From NCBI GenBank assembly GCA_903632075.3, contig CAHIKZ030002633.1:1250001-1314000 (forward strand): 64,000 bases of DNA, in the 5' to 3' direction. This document shows positions 33,010-44,738 of this stretch, in pieces. The DNA comes from Acanthosepion pharaonis (taxonomy: Eukaryota; Mollusca; Cephalopoda; Sepiida; Sepiidae). Within the stretch, counting starts at the first letter, position 1, and every line of letters begins with the position of its first letter. A model generated the notes under the pieces. The model did not search any database, was not told the origin of the DNA, and worked only from the letters and a program-made list of their open reading frames with translations. A program made the position numbers and the translations under genes.

Positions 33010-34385
33010 TGACTAGTTTATTCCGTTCTTCTCTGTCTCCTATCATCCTCTTCATTCCTCAAACAAGTATCATTTCTTAGCCAATCCACATGTTTTAGTT
33101 GGTCTTCCTCTCCTCTGTTTACTATATTTTGGCTCCCACAAGAATACTTTACTTGGCAGTTCTTCTTTCCTCCTCCAAATGTGCCAAATGAATTATATTC
33201 TTCTAATCCGTAATGATTACATCACACTAAACAGTTTCCTGTAGATCTCTTTGATCCATATTCATATAAACTACCCCTTAACATAATCCTCTATGTTGAG
33301 TGGCCCCCAGGCCTTATACAGGGTGAACCTTACTTTAAAAAAAATATGTGACGAATGAATTTCAGTCTTTTAATCTGTAATGGTCCCATCACACTTTGCA
33401 GTTTTCCATAGAGTTCCTTGGTTTTTTGTGTTCTTTCCAAAATACACCAAGTATAAACATAAACATCCACATATATGTTCACTGAAGCCTATTACTTACC
33501 TTCTTTGTTGATGTCCAGCTTTTAATTCTGTAGAAAAGCATAGTGAAATGAACACTTAAGTCAAACCTTCATCTATTTCAAGCAAACTCAAACACCAATG
33601 ACAAGTTTCTTTCATTCTTCCCTATTTCCCATGATCCTCTTCATTCCTCAAACAAGTATCTTTTCTTAGCTGATCTACATACATTTTAGTTGGTCTTCCT
33701 CTCATCTGTTTTCTGTATTACGGCTCCCAAAAGAGTACTTTACTTAGCAACTCCTCCTCCAAATGAGTCAAATGAATCACACTCTTCTCATCTGCAATGG
33801 TTCCATCACACTTTGCAGTTTTCCATAGAGCCCTTTGTTTTTTTTATCTTTCCAAGATACACCAAGTTTAACCATAAACATCCACATATACATTCTACTA
33901 ATTCTATCACTCATTTTCTTTGTTAATGTCCAGCCTTCAATACTGTAGAGCAGTATGTTTTCAATTGTAGATTGAAAGAATCTTATTTTAGATGGTTTTA
34001 GAGATTTGATTTCAATATCTCTTGGCATTTTGTTTAGCATGCCCCCAGACTTCTCCATGTCCTTTTCACTTGACTGAATCCAAGAACCAAGGTACTTGAA
34101 GTTGTCTACTTGCTTCAGTTTATTTCCTTCTAATGTGATAATTTCACCCTCCGGTTCATTGTGTAACATATACTCTGTTTTCTTGAAATTTATATGTAAT
34201 CCTATGGCTTCTACTGCAACTCCAATTGGAGAAGGAGAAATTGTACCTATTCTAAGTAGTTTAAGATTAATGCAAGATCGTCTGTGAAGTTGGTATATGT
34301 GATGATTGTAGCTGACTGGTGGAAGCTCTACATGTTCGGATGAAGCCAATATGTGTTGCTCATGTTGTTTCTCAAAGTACATTGT
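33010..34385 (-). mobile_element. RTE-like LINE fragment with duplicated C-terminus
   Basis: The minus strand contains a 201-codon open frame (33777-34382): IGLHINFKKTEYMLHNEPEG, KLKQVDNFKYLGSWIQSSEK, KIRFFQSTIENILLYSIEGW and TLTKKMSDRISRMYMWM, the block after the reverse transcriptase active site that is typical of RTE elements. The YADD box is lost (replaced by unrelated codons before IGLHIN). Downstream C-terminal sequence is present twice, at about 33560-33840 and 33010-33260, indicating a tandem duplication of about 590 bp. Confidence 0.85.
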
Positions 34386-34479
34386 CCAGAACTATGAAAA
34401 ACCACTCTCCCTTCACTACCTTATCTGTCTAGACAATAACAGTAAAAAGCTATTTAGCACCATATTCAACCTTGATAAT

Positions 34480-34539
34480 GTAGTGAAAGTGAACAAATAA
34501 TTACCATTGGAGGCAGGGCTATTTGTTCACTTTCACTAC
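34480..34539. repeat. 20-bp perfect inverted repeat (hairpin)
   Basis: GTAGTGAAAGTGAACAAATA (34480-34499) and its exact reverse complement (34520-34539) enclose a 20-base loop. An (AAT)n(AAG)n microsatellite follows at 34561-34624. Confidence 0.9.
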
Positions 34540-34560
34540 AGATAATGATCAACAACAAAA

Positions 34561-34585
34561 ACAATAATAATAATAATAATAATAA

Positions 34586-34616
<31 letters not shown>

Positions 34617-34624
34617 AAGAAGAT
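34561..34624. repeat. (AAT)n(AAG)n microsatellite
   Basis: Roughly ten AAT units then eleven AAG units. Confidence 0.95.
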
Positions 34625-34737
34625 GATATATATGTTATAAAACAAAACATACAAGAATGTATAAGTTGATAGTGTGGTACAGATGTGAAATGGATTTTGC
34701 TCTGAAATTTTTACTGTATAATGTTTAACCTGTATGA

Positions 34738-35140
34738 TAAATTGGTTAATTTGCAAGTTAGGACCCACTTAGTTTGCATTAAAAATTTCCTGAATACTAA
34801 TAAGCGCGGAAAAACATAGTTAATGGCCTTTTTTTTACTGATCTTACTTGTCTCAATTTATTGCAATTATTGTGCAAGAGATATTGCATAAGCAATAATC
34901 AAGACAAGTGAATATTCCACTCATAGCTATCCCACAGTAAATGTATGTGAACAACACCAGTAATGGCTGCCGCGACACGAATGAATCCGAATTTTTGTTG
35001 TCGATAACTCCAAAATGGTAGATTTTATGAAATTTATCAAGTCATTTTCAAATGAAGCATGTACATCTAAATGTAAGTATTCAGGAAATTTTTATTGCAA
35101 ATTGGGTGCAGGTCCAAATCTGCAAATTAACCAATAAATG
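34738..35140. mobile_element. MITE with about 60-bp inverted ends
   Basis: Left end TTGGTTAATTTGCAAGTTAG, continuing to AAAAATTTCCTGAATACT (34742-34800); right end is the inverted version (35074-35137: ATTCAGGAAATTTTTATTGC to GCAAATTAACCAA). TA lies on both outer edges. A second inner pair (ACTTGTCT-TTATTGC near 34848 / GCAATAAT-AGACAAGT near 34890) also folds. No ORF. Confidence 0.7.
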
Positions 35141-35309
35141 TATAAGTGTTAGGTGAAATGTATTGACAAGGAAAGAGATTATGCTGAAAAATAAATATTT
35201 TTCATGTGAAATTAATGTTTTATTTTCTTTTATCATCAAGCTACAGCAGATTTACTGATGTACCTATGCATTAAGTTAATATTTCAGTATTATAATGAAT
35301 TTAGTAAAT

Positions 35310-36420
35310 ATACAAAAATAGAAAGGGGCATAAGATAAGGATGGGTCTTATGACCAGACTTATTCAACCTGTACAGTGATGTGATCCTGAGAGAATTAGA
35401 AGCCCTACCAGAATTCAATATTGGTGGCCACGATCTTAATAGTATTGAATATGCATAAGTACTGATAGCAGTTACAGAAAGGAAACTATAGGAACTCTGA
35501 CAGAAAGTAGTACAGGAAAGCAAGAAGAAAGGACTAAACATTAACTTTAAGAAGATAAAATGTATGGTTGTCAGCAAAAGAAACAGCCCAACATGCAAAT
35601 TACCAATAGGAGATACCAAAATTAAACAAGTTAAAAAATTTAAATATCTAGACAGTGTTGTAAGAGAGGATGGAAAATGTGATGCTGAAATCTGAAAGCA
35701 TTCAGAGAATGAAGGATACCTTCCAAATGTTAAACAGGGAAATTTCATTTGAAACAAAGAAAAGAGTACTGGACTGTTATGTAATATTGGTCTTTCTATA
35801 TGACAGTGAAAAGTGAACCATTTCATCACAGATGAAGGGACTTGAGGCAACTGAAATGTGGTTCTACAGAAGGATACTGAGATTACCATTGACTGAACAT
35901 GTGAGCAATGACAAAGTTCTAGAGAAAATGGAAGCAAAAAGGAACCTTATACTTAGAATCAGAAAGAGACAATTGAAATTTCTAGGGCACATAATGAGGA
36001 AAGAGGGCTTGGAAATTTTAATACTCACAGGATATACTGAAGGCAAGAGAGGCAGAGAAAAGCAAAGAATAACTGACTTGATGCTGAGAATACCATTAAC
36101 TGAACATGCAAGCAACAATGAAGTTTTAGAGAAAATGGTAATAAAAAGAACACTTATGCATAGCATCAGAAACAGTTGAAATTCTTTGGGAATCTAATGA
36201 GGAAAGAGAAACAGGAAAATTTTATTGGAAATAAAGAGTGCAATCTTTTGGTGTGGTAATGGATGCTGGACAATTTCCTCAAAGGTGAAGAGGAGATTTG
36301 AAGTCATACAGATGTGATTCTACAGAAGCATGCTGAGAATACCATGGCCAGAACATGTGAGCAACAAGGAAGTTTTAAAGGAAACATGAACATAAAGGAC
36401 ATTTGGTGTAGTTGTATCAT
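35310..36420 (+). mobile_element. RTE-like LINE fragment with tandem C-terminal repeats
   Basis: Plus strand: RQGCVLSPDLFNLYSD-like sequence near 35330, GGHDLNSIEYA then stop (damaged YADD), SKKKGLNINFKKIKCMVVSK, KIKQVKKFKYLDSVV, then WFYRRILRLPLTEHVSNDKV with RKRQLKFLGHIMRKEGLE (35832-36060). The block LTEHVSN-VLEKM recurs at about 36080 and again near 36330, so the C-terminal segment is present three times with 200-250 bp spacing. Non-functional. Confidence 0.85.
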
Positions 36421-36529
36421 AGACTCTGCCACTAGAAATAATCATCTTTTTCTAAAAAAAACTTTTCATATCAATATAGACTATGAATATCATTTTTTCT
36501 GACTAATTTTTATAAAAGTTAATAGGGGG

Positions 36530-36670
36530 TCCAGTTTGCTATGTAAATACATTGCAAATTGATCTCCCTACAGGAGCAAAAAAAAAAAAAAAGAATATGT
36601 TCATATCACATGATTTCTTTAAATTTTGAAAAATAATTATTTTTTTAATTTGTAATCTGAAGTCATTAAT
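36530..36670. repeat. Dispersed AT-rich repeat, second copy
   Basis: Related to 6455-6600 (shared TTTGCTATGTAAAT and TTTGTAATCTG blocks). Confidence 0.45.
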
Positions 36671-37311
36671 TGATTATGAAAAAATTTTGCAAAATAAATA
36701 CTCAAAGTCAAATTCTATTTTGCAACTGCTTTGAGATGTGGGGGGGTATGATCCTATTTCTTATTGTTTATTTTATTGTTAGTTTATTTTTATATCCTAG
36801 TTAAACTCTGTAAATACACTAGGCTTTGAATTTACCTCAACACTTCTTCAAAACTCATTATAGTTTACACCAGGCATAAGATTTCAACAAGAAATAAAAG
36901 TAATCGTATTTCTAATCCCTGGTAAGTGGTCACTGACTTCTTTTCTCAGAAAATTCTAAGTACTAGGTCAGGAAAATAAGGGTCTACTGGATTTTTAAAA
37001 CATTTTCAAACTGGGAGAGAGTGTATAAAAAAGTCTGGAAAACTAAGGTAAGTTTTATTTCAATAATTTTAACTTAAAAAAGAGTTAGGATTGCATCCTG
37101 TATGTGAACTAAATTTTTTTATTTTTTATCATTTGGGATTTTTTTTTATTAAAAAATTTTTTCTATGAATTTCAAAAGTTAATTTCTGTTTCTAATATTC
37201 TCAAAATTTGCTTTAACCACTTTTTCCACTAAAATAAAAGAAAGAAAAAAGAAAGAAAGAAAATCTTTTCCGTGAGGAATTGATTTTTTTTTTATTGTTT
37301 TTTTTTTTTTA

Positions 37312-37348
37312 AGAAGAATGAAACACAATTTTTTTGTTTCATTCTTCT
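37312..37348. repeat. 14-bp perfect inverted repeat
   Basis: AGAAGAATGAAACA and its reverse complement with a 9-base A/T loop, next to poly-T tracts. Confidence 0.75.
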
Positions 37349-37359
37349 CAAAATAATAA

Positions 37360-37660
37360 ACACCTATTCACGACCCGAAAAGTATCACTATTTTTCTAGT
37401 GCTAGATAACCTTCACCCCTCCCGACACAAAATATATTTTAAATCATCTTGGTTAAAAATAGCTAAATACAAAAGCAATACGATATGTATTTTTGAAGTT
37501 TGATTTTCTGGTATTAAAACCGTGAAACAGCAAGTTAAGCGCAAAAGAACCTGTCAACCGAAAACGAATAAAAGGCAACTCTTTCGGAATTATCAGAAAG
37601 TTACCTCCCTTTAAATACCGGGTTACACCAATAACTGTTTCGAGTTATACTAAACTTCTT
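37360..37660. other. Low-copy, CpG-containing stretch of unknown role
   Basis: Compared with its surroundings this stretch has several CpGs and no recognised repeat. I see no convincing exon, TATA/initiator pair or ORF. It could be a regulatory element or an old unrecognised repeat. Confidence 0.3.
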
Positions 37661-38129
37661 TTTTTTTTTTTATTCCATGTTCCTTTAAAGACGTAGGTGG
37701 CCATGACTTTCCACAATTTCTTTTTTCTTAATAATACCTGTGAACTTTCTTTGAGTATTCTTGGGGAAAGTAACAGGATGACTTTTCGTCACCTTCTCCA
37801 GCTTTTGATTTCAGACTTTGAGACTGGTTGCCTTGAAGATCCCAGTCTGCCCTGCTATTAATAAATTATGAATGAATTAATTTAAAAACCTTATCTGTAG
37901 ACGTAGTGGAAGGAATGATGGACTCGTGCTTTTCTCAAGAGTAGTGCAACGTAAAAAACATAACAGCCTTGGTTGGAATTTGAACTTGCCCAGCCGATTC
38001 CATTTATTTAATTTAGTACTCTGTAAAAAATGCATCTTTTTTTCTTTATTAGATGTATAAAATCCCAGTGTGTCTTGTTTGTATTTCTGACCACTAAAAA
38101 TGTTTATTTTTATTTTAAATGCACAATAT

Positions 38130-39055
38130 TCAGTTGGGGTATTAAAACATTAAGTGAAGTGAAGTCCCTTTTTCCCATTGCCGTAACGTAATTTCTCTGT
38201 GCCTTTTTTATAAATATTTTCATGGTAATTGTTCTGATGAGCTTTCCTCTTTGGTACCCTGACTTTACAAATTTAAGCACAGTACTATCTTGGCAGTTAG
38301 ATCTCATCATTTTACAGTTGAAATTGCTAGATATAATCATAAGTTCTATGCTAAAACAGCTTCTTCTCCTGCACTGCTCGTTTGTGGAACTCTTGTCAGA
38401 GTTAGCTCCTCCTTAATTCCCTAATTGTCACTAGGGGTCACTCTCCCTATACTATAAATACTGGGTGACTTCTCGCCTCATTCTCTTTTTCATTTCTTCA
38501 TTTCAGCAACTACAATGTAAGCTTTCTTAGAAGATCCGCATCTTCCCATTTGTGGGAGATGCCAACATTATACACACATACATGTACTTACGAACATTCA
38601 CCAAAGAACAGACACAAATGTTCACACACACATAAATGTTATTGTCTATGTCCATTGTAAAATTGTGTTGTTTAATACATGTATTTGTTTATATATATAT
38701 CGGTCTTGTTTGTCTTCTTTACATCTTCAGTTGAACTTAATTCAAGTCTGGCCATTTTCTTGTAGTTGGACCTTCTTCTAGCAGGCAATCAAACGCACGT
38801 GTTTCCAATTCAACAACACACAAACCACCCGTCCTCAACACTCTCTTTAGTTTCTTGCTTTCTAGGGAATTTTGATCTTCAAAAATTTAAATACAATGTC
38901 AATCATTATCTTCTGTCTTCTTAATTCCTGTCCTTTTATTGTTCTCTCTCCTTAATAATGTTTTTCTTTTTATCATATCCTTTCACACTTAGTAATCCCT
39001 TGCATCTTGGTGGCTTTATTGCCATGCTTGTGGTGAAATGTTTAAAAAAATTTTA
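38130..39055 (+). mobile_element. CR1/jockey-like LINE split by a solo LTR
   Basis: 5' piece 38130-38393 carries CLFYKYFHGNC-like and LVPRLYEFK-like blocks up to LWNSC. After the LTR the C-terminus resumes with FDLQKFKYNVNHYLLSS-like sequence and ends near 39050 with the family tail (CTTGTGGTGAAATG then A-rich). Frames are broken. Confidence 0.8.
38394..38840 (+). mobile_element. Solo LTR, 447 bp
   Basis: Begins TGTCAGAGTTAGC and ends CCTCAACA, the TG...CA ends of LTRs, flanked by a 4-bp duplication CTCT (38390-38393, 38841-38844) that exactly restores the LINE sequence when removed. A TATA box (TATAAATA, 38453-38460) lies about 60 bp inside. It is unrelated to the 145-bp LTR at 28.8 kb. A 4-bp duplication fits Ty3/gypsy elements. 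Confidence 0.85.
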
Positions 39056-39308
39056 GCTTGCTAAAATATTGTACAATTCAGTATTTAATTGTACCTTTTT
39101 TCTACTGCCTAAAATGTAGACCTTTCTTCATAAAGAAAATAACTCAAGTTAAATCGGGAAGGTGATAAAGTTAGTGACAGTGATAAGAAAATCCAAAAAA
39201 ATTCTTCAAGTTCAAGTATAATCAACATTAAACTACAACCATAATTATTACTTCATTTTCCTCCTCTAAACTTAAATAGTTTCGATAAATCTGCGACTCT
39301 CATATAAA

Positions 39309-39782
39309 CAGTGCCAGATTTACCTATAGGCTTAGCAGGCTGAAGTCTAGGACCTCAAAATTGAGGCAGCTTCCAGCCAAGGTGTATAATATTTTTGGCA
39401 CTGTCATAGGCCTTTCTTACACATGGTATCATAAAACATTGTAGACTCTAAACAACCCTTCAGTAATTTTCCTTACATTCCATTTCAGAATAATAATATC
39501 TTAAGCTGATAACTCGATGCTAGCATTGATTTCTTTATAGATTTTTTTCATTTTAACATTCATGCATTTTTTCAGTTAAATACTGTATTTTTAACAATAA
39601 CATTTTATGTCCTTTAGAGAAGGAATTGTCAACTGTGGAATTTTAAAAACCCATCATCGTCCTTGTCTTTACTCAAATTGTTTAATTTAATACTCTTTGG
39701 TTTTACTTGTGAGAATGGGGGATTTGGAGGGGCTTCACAAGTGGAATAGCCTAGGGTCTCTCTTCATCTAAATCTGCCCCTA
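39309..39782. mobile_element. hAT MITE, 474 bp
   Basis: Left end CAGTGCCAGATTTA, right end (reversed) TAGGGGCAGATTTA. An 8-bp target duplication CATATAAA / CATATGAA (one difference) flanks it. No transposase inside. Different family from the element at 31.3 kb. Confidence 0.85.
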
Positions 39783-39944
39783 CATATGAATATCACTCAT
39801 GGTATCCAACTTGTTCAGAAATTTTTAAGCTATCATCTGTATACAACTGTTTTCTCAGATTAATGACGAAAATCTTAAAGAGACAATCATTTATCAGACT
39901 CTATCAAATGGTGCAACAAAATCACAAAGAGATTTATTTATTTA

Positions 39945-40120
39945 TTTAGTCAAGCTAGCACAGACATTCATGAGTCTATCACGCCAATTGTCCCGGTTCT
40001 GCATCAAAGTCAGAAGGTCATTTGGGTGGCATTCTGTGTCATAACATAATTAGTCAATATAGGTGGTTGCGAGGCAACCAACCTGTCTTGTGCCATTGCT
40101 AGGTGTCCAGAGCAGTAGAT
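39945..40120 (-). mobile_element. LINE C-terminal relic
   Basis: Minus strand reads DTECHPNDLLTLMQNRDNWR then DRLMNVCASLTK and a stop, the short Trp-Arg-containing end of a LINE polyprotein. This family differs from the RTE and CR1-like copies elsewhere. Upstream sequence is frameshifted. Confidence 0.6.
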
Positions 40121-40129
40121 CATTTGAAA

Positions 40130-41200
40130 GTTTTTGTTTTGCTCACCAGTGGTGTCCTGCAAAGTGCATTCTGTGTTTGCAAAATATTGTAAACTAGGGA
40201 AGGTTACTGAATAGAATAGTCACACAAAGGTTGGTAATGAACGATAATACTTAGCACAAGAACAGCACATATAAGATTTGCCAATGGTGCGTAGTAAACT
40301 GCTAGAAGTGAGTCAAGTGAATTCCACAATGAATCTCCAACTGCAGACCAACATACAGTATTTACTACTGTATTTATGTGAATGGGAACATACCCATTAT
40401 CATCCATAGGTATGATAAAATACATAAGATTGTAGAAATATCAGGGATGGGTGCATACAGCTGTGATTTAGCTGGATCTTGTCTCCAAGAGATGTTTGGT
40501 CCTGGGTATGACAATAAACTACATCTGACAGCAAGGCCTCTGATCGAAAAATTGGAGGTTTTGAGCAGCATGGAATCAGCTTTTAATTGCTGTTGTTCCC
40601 AGGATCACCCTGACTTGAGGTAGTAACACCTGTTAAAGTCCCAACTATGGGAAAATAGGGTTTTGAGTTTTCTTTGGTGGTTCACAAAGTCACAAAATAT
40701 AAAAATACATGATGGTAAAAATACCAACAAAGTATTTATAAACAAAATGACCAGTTGTAATATATTTTTATAGCAAATACACCACTAAAATATAAAAACG
40801 TATTTTTATAGTAAAATTACCAGCAACATATTTATCTCCAAACTATACATCTAAATATACGTTTGCCCTGAAAATATAAAATTATGTATAAAATATCTAG
40901 TATAAGCCATAAAATTGTGTACAAAATATTTTGATTTCAGCATTAAATAATCCATAGAGGTGTTGATATGCTATAAAACAAAAATGACCAAGATGTTAAG
41001 TATAACTCTCAGAATCCAAGTGTAGGTTCCATCAAGCTTACACTCTAGGGTTTTTGTTAATATCCAAGTAGTGGCACTCTAAATTAACACAGCATCTACA
41101 GATCCAGATTTCAAGATTACATCACCCTTGATTATATATTGAGAACACAATGTCACCTCCAACAAATTTTTTCAACCAGGCTAAGGTGCCAAAAATAGTC
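40130..41200. other. Unassigned stretch
   Basis: Frames of 65-81 codons on both strands at 40204-40623 have no known domain and overlap each other. GC content is slightly higher at 40200-40620; an unrecognised old transposon is the likeliest content. Confidence 0.35.
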
Positions 41201-41210
41201 TGAAAACAGT

Positions 41211-41552
41211 GGTGGAGACAGGGTTTCGCAGATGGGCATATGACCCCCCCCACCAGAAATAATTTTGTCCCCCCTGTCAGAAATTTTCTAATAAATTGTC
41301 GGGAAATTTGTGAGTACGAAAAATAGCAATGTTTTCAGCTTTTGATTTGAACTGATTATTTTGTGGTATTGGATTTTGTCTTGGACCATACATGTAAACA
41401 GTAACATACTGGTCAGTAGAGTAAAGTAGAGGTAGAGCATGTATGAAAATTTAGCTACAGCTAACCATTCAACATAGGGTGAATCAGGGTATTTGGGGTG
41501 ACATTTGAGTGGACCGCCCCGGGTGACGTTTACTCTAGCTATGCCATTGCTC
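41211..41552. mobile_element. Possible hAT-like MITE
   Basis: Left CAGTGGTGGAGACAGGGTTT and reversed right CAATGGCATAGCTAGAGTAA are imperfect inverted ends resembling the common CAGTGGCGTAGCTAGGGTTT-type hAT terminus. No convincing 8-bp duplication, so only tentative. Confidence 0.45.
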
Positions 41553-41559
41553 CCATCAG

Positions 41560-42600
41560 TACTGAAAAGAATAATAACAGTGAACTTGTGTTATGGGATT
41601 TAGGTAGAAACATGTCTCCTGGAATATTTATATCTTGCAACAATTATTGCAGAGTCGATGTGAGTCCAAGTCACAAAACAACATAAAACAAATGAAAAGT
41701 AATTACATGTATTAATAGAAAGGAAATACATGAATATACAATTATGATAAAAGAAGAAAATATTTAAACTACTAGTTACATAGAAAAAACATTTAAACTT
41801 GCTATAAGAGAATGTGTATTTTTCTGTGTGTAAAGTTTGTGTATGTGGTAGACATATGTGTGGGAGGGTTCAACAGTCAAAAGAGATAGAACCATGAAAA
41901 TGAACATGTCCCAGTGGGGGCATTTTACCCATGTGTGGCTACATCTGAAAGCCTGTGTGGAAAATAGTCAAAAGAGTGGCTTGGGAAAGAAATGCATGCC
42001 TTTTACAGTCTTAAAGAGTGCCCCCTAGTGACATTTCTTTTGGGGCAAAGTCATGTGGGATAATCCACAAGTCTAATTTCCTGATAAACTGTTTTAAGAG
42101 AAAGATTTTATAAATTTAAACAACAGTAATGTAAATGGCTCAATCAATGACAAATATTTCCAGTATGAAAACATCTAACTGCATCATTGCTGTTACCATT
42201 GTCAAAATTTGCATTGTTTATCAAAAATATTTGCATTAATTTTTGACTCCTGGCATCATTTGAGTAAATGAAGGTTTTGACATATTTGTTCAATAAATTC
42301 TGCCATGAGTTAGATAAACAATTATTTTATACTTGTTGAATTTTTGCACCAATAGTATCAGGTGTCATATGCTGGATATCAAGTGACAACAAGTTTCCTC
42401 ATAACTTCAGAACTCTCCCTAATATTCTTGATGATTGTAATATTCTCTCAAAACCTATGATATAACATTATCTTGTGATGATTATCCTGTCATGTCTGCC
42501 GGAAGGCCCACTATGAAAGGAATTTCAATTTTTGCTCACTCAGAAACAGGATGCAGTAGGTAGCAAACACGTCCAATAAGAGGAGACTTAATCCCCCAGC
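41560..42600. other. Unassigned stretch
   Basis: No coding or RNA signal recognised. A G-rich piece at 41900-42060 (CCCAGTGGGGGCATTTTACC; GTGCCCCCTAGTGACATTTC) may be an old repeat. Confidence 0.35.
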
Positions 42601-42624
42601 AAACTAGGAAAGTGGATTCACTGT

Positions 42625-43235
42625 GTCATTCTAGACATTTTTTCTTGTCAGAATCTATCTTGAATATTTATAAGTTTACCATTTGTCCATGTTTTGAATA
42701 TTGTTGCCACATCTGGTCTGGTACTTCTGCTATCTATTCAGAGTAGAGTTCCTTGATAAAATTCAAAGAAGAATATGTAATGTTATTGTTATCTCAGCAT
42801 CAACCATTTTCTCGCCATTGCAATGTAGCTTCTCTGTGCCTTTTCTATAAATACTTTCATGGTAATTGTTCTGATGAACTTTCCTCTGTGATACATAGAA
42901 TTTATGAATTTAAGTGAAGTATTAGATTGGTGGGAAAGTCTCATCATTTCAAAGTTGAAATGGTTCGATGTAACCATAAATTCTATGCTAAAAGTTTCTT
43001 CTTTTGCACTTCTTGCTTATGGAACTCTCTTCTGGCTTCTTGCTTCCCAGTCAGCTTTGATTTCCAAAATTTTAAATGTCAATCATTATATTCTGTCTTC
43101 TTAATTCCTGTTCTTTTATTTTTCTCTCACCTTAACAATGTTTTTCTTTTTCTCATATTCTTTCAGACTCAGTAACCCCTTGCATCTCAGTGGCTTCATT
43201 TCATTGCTTGAGGTGAAATAATTAAAAAAACAAAT
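42625..43235 (+). mobile_element. CR1/jockey-like LINE, 3' fragment
   Basis: Plus strand: CHVLNIVATSGLVLLLSIQS-like remnants, CAFSINTFMVIVL, then HKFYAKSFFFCTSCLWNSLL and ASCFPVSFDFQNFKCQSLYS (42927-43175), and the 3' tail TTGCTTGAGGTGAAATAATT plus poly-A near 43230. 5'-truncated and frame-broken. Confidence 0.75.
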
Positions 43236-44137
43236 AAAAAACTGACTACTTAATTTCACCCAGCCACATTGTGCATTCCACATATGCACATACACACACA
43301 CACACACACACACACTATGGCTTTTCTTTCCATTTTTTAATTATCTGTATACTTGTGAATATAAATTTCTTCTCTTCTTGTTCTATATAAATATATATTT
43401 AAAATTTCTCCACATGTTGAAATTCATTTTTTTGGAAAATGTTGAATTCATTTACTTTGAAAGTTTTCTGCTGCAGCTGTAACACCTCTCACTACAAACT
43501 AGTAACTACTAGTATCCCTGTACATTACAACCCTTTAGTGAAAATCACTCTGCTACAATCTTATTACAATACAAACTTTCCCTGTTGTGACAACTGAAGC
43601 TGCCTATTATACTGGTACATCATTTTTATAAAAAATCTACTAATTACTAAAGAGAGCTATTGTTTCCTGAAGACAATAATGTTAAATTTATATATTAGAA
43701 TATTGTTTTCATATACAAGCATTTTTAAACAGCAGAAACTCTGTATTTTCCTACATACATAAATCCTTCTATGCAACACATTTACTTACACACAAATACA
43801 CTTTGGAAAGGTATGAATACATCTTGTTCTCACCTCCCTTAGCTCTGAGTTAAATAGTGGGACTTGTATACATAAATATCAATGTCATTCTAAAAAATTG
43901 TTAATGCTATATTCACTTATAAGAAAAAAATGGATTATTCTTAAATCTAAAATATATGTTGGCATTAAATAACCTACAAAAGATTGATGAGCCATAAAAA
44001 TCAAATCAATCAATCAATCAATTGACCTTCTTTGCAACAATTGGGCAATATTTGAATCCATTTTGAATGATGTATTATATATCTTTTTATAGAAATAAGA
44101 CATGTGAACATTTAATTTTATGTATTACGACATACAG

Positions 44138-44500
44138 TACAGCTCAAAAGTTTGAGGTCACCCTTGGTAATTTTTTTAAATTGGTACAAAAAGTAGTTGT
44201 TTTGTACTTTAAATAAGAGAAAATTATTATACATGGTTAAAAAAAAGTTAAAGATGATATTTTTATTAAAAGACAAAAAAAACATTTGATGATTAAATTT
44301 TACTCTTGTCAAAATATCCTCCTTTAGCCCTGATGACTGCAACATAATTTTTTTTTGCAAAAGTTTCTCAAGGTATATGTTTGATAATTGATTTCATTTT
44401 TTTTTCAGTTACTCAAAGAGCTATTTTTCATTTTTTTTTCACTATTCTGTTAAGTTCATCCCATGCTAATTCTGGAGGTAGCTTCAAACTTTTGAACTGT

Positions 44501-44501
<1 letters not shown>
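44138..44501 (-). mobile_element. Tc1-like deletion derivative
   Basis: Ends TACAGCTCAAAAGTTTGAGG and, reversed, TACAGTTCAAAAGTTTGAAG form Tc1-type inverted repeats. On the minus strand the interior encodes only the transposase C-terminus: AWDELNRIV, MKSIIKHIP, ETFAKKNYVAVIRAKGGYFD (across a frameshift). N-terminal and DDE regions are deleted. Non-autonomous or dead. Confidence 0.75.

Positions 44502-44502
<1 letters not shown>

Positions 44503-44551
<49 letters not shown>
44503..44551. repeat. (TA)n microsatellite
   Basis: Pure TA run joining the Tc1-like end to the palindrome. Confidence 0.95.
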
Positions 44552-44555
<4 letters not shown>

Positions 44556-44660
44556 TGAACATAGAAGTCAACACTTAGAGGTGATCGTCGAGGCCTGACG
44601 ATTGCATCTAGCATGAAACAGACTGTCACCTCTAAGTGCTGACTTCTATGTTCACTTTTA
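44550..44660 (+). ncRNA. Hammerhead-like ribozyme motif inside a 35-bp-arm palindrome
   Basis: Arms 44550-44584 and 44626-44660 are complementary at 34 of 35 positions. The 41-base centre carries CTGACGA (44595-44601), a short stem-capable stretch (TGC-ATCTA-GCA), GAAAC (44615-44619) and GTC (44625-44627), where GAAAC/GTC can form the two-pair stem III with loop AGACT. This is the block order of minimal type I hammerheads described in Penelope-like retroelements. Stem I could form from GAGG (44590-44593) and CCTC (44629-44632). Cleavage is predicted after C44627. The U-U apposition at the base of stem II is non-canonical, so activity is uncertain. Confidence 0.6.
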
Positions 44661-44738
44661 TATTTACACATGTTCTATCTCTGATATTGAGCACTTTATC
44701 CCATAAATATAGCACATCTTAAGACTATATTTCTTCAT

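Noticed and set aside
40204..40623. Opposed 65-81-codon frames as a small gene
   Set aside because: Frames on both strands overlap, lack known motifs and have no promoter or splice signals that stand out.
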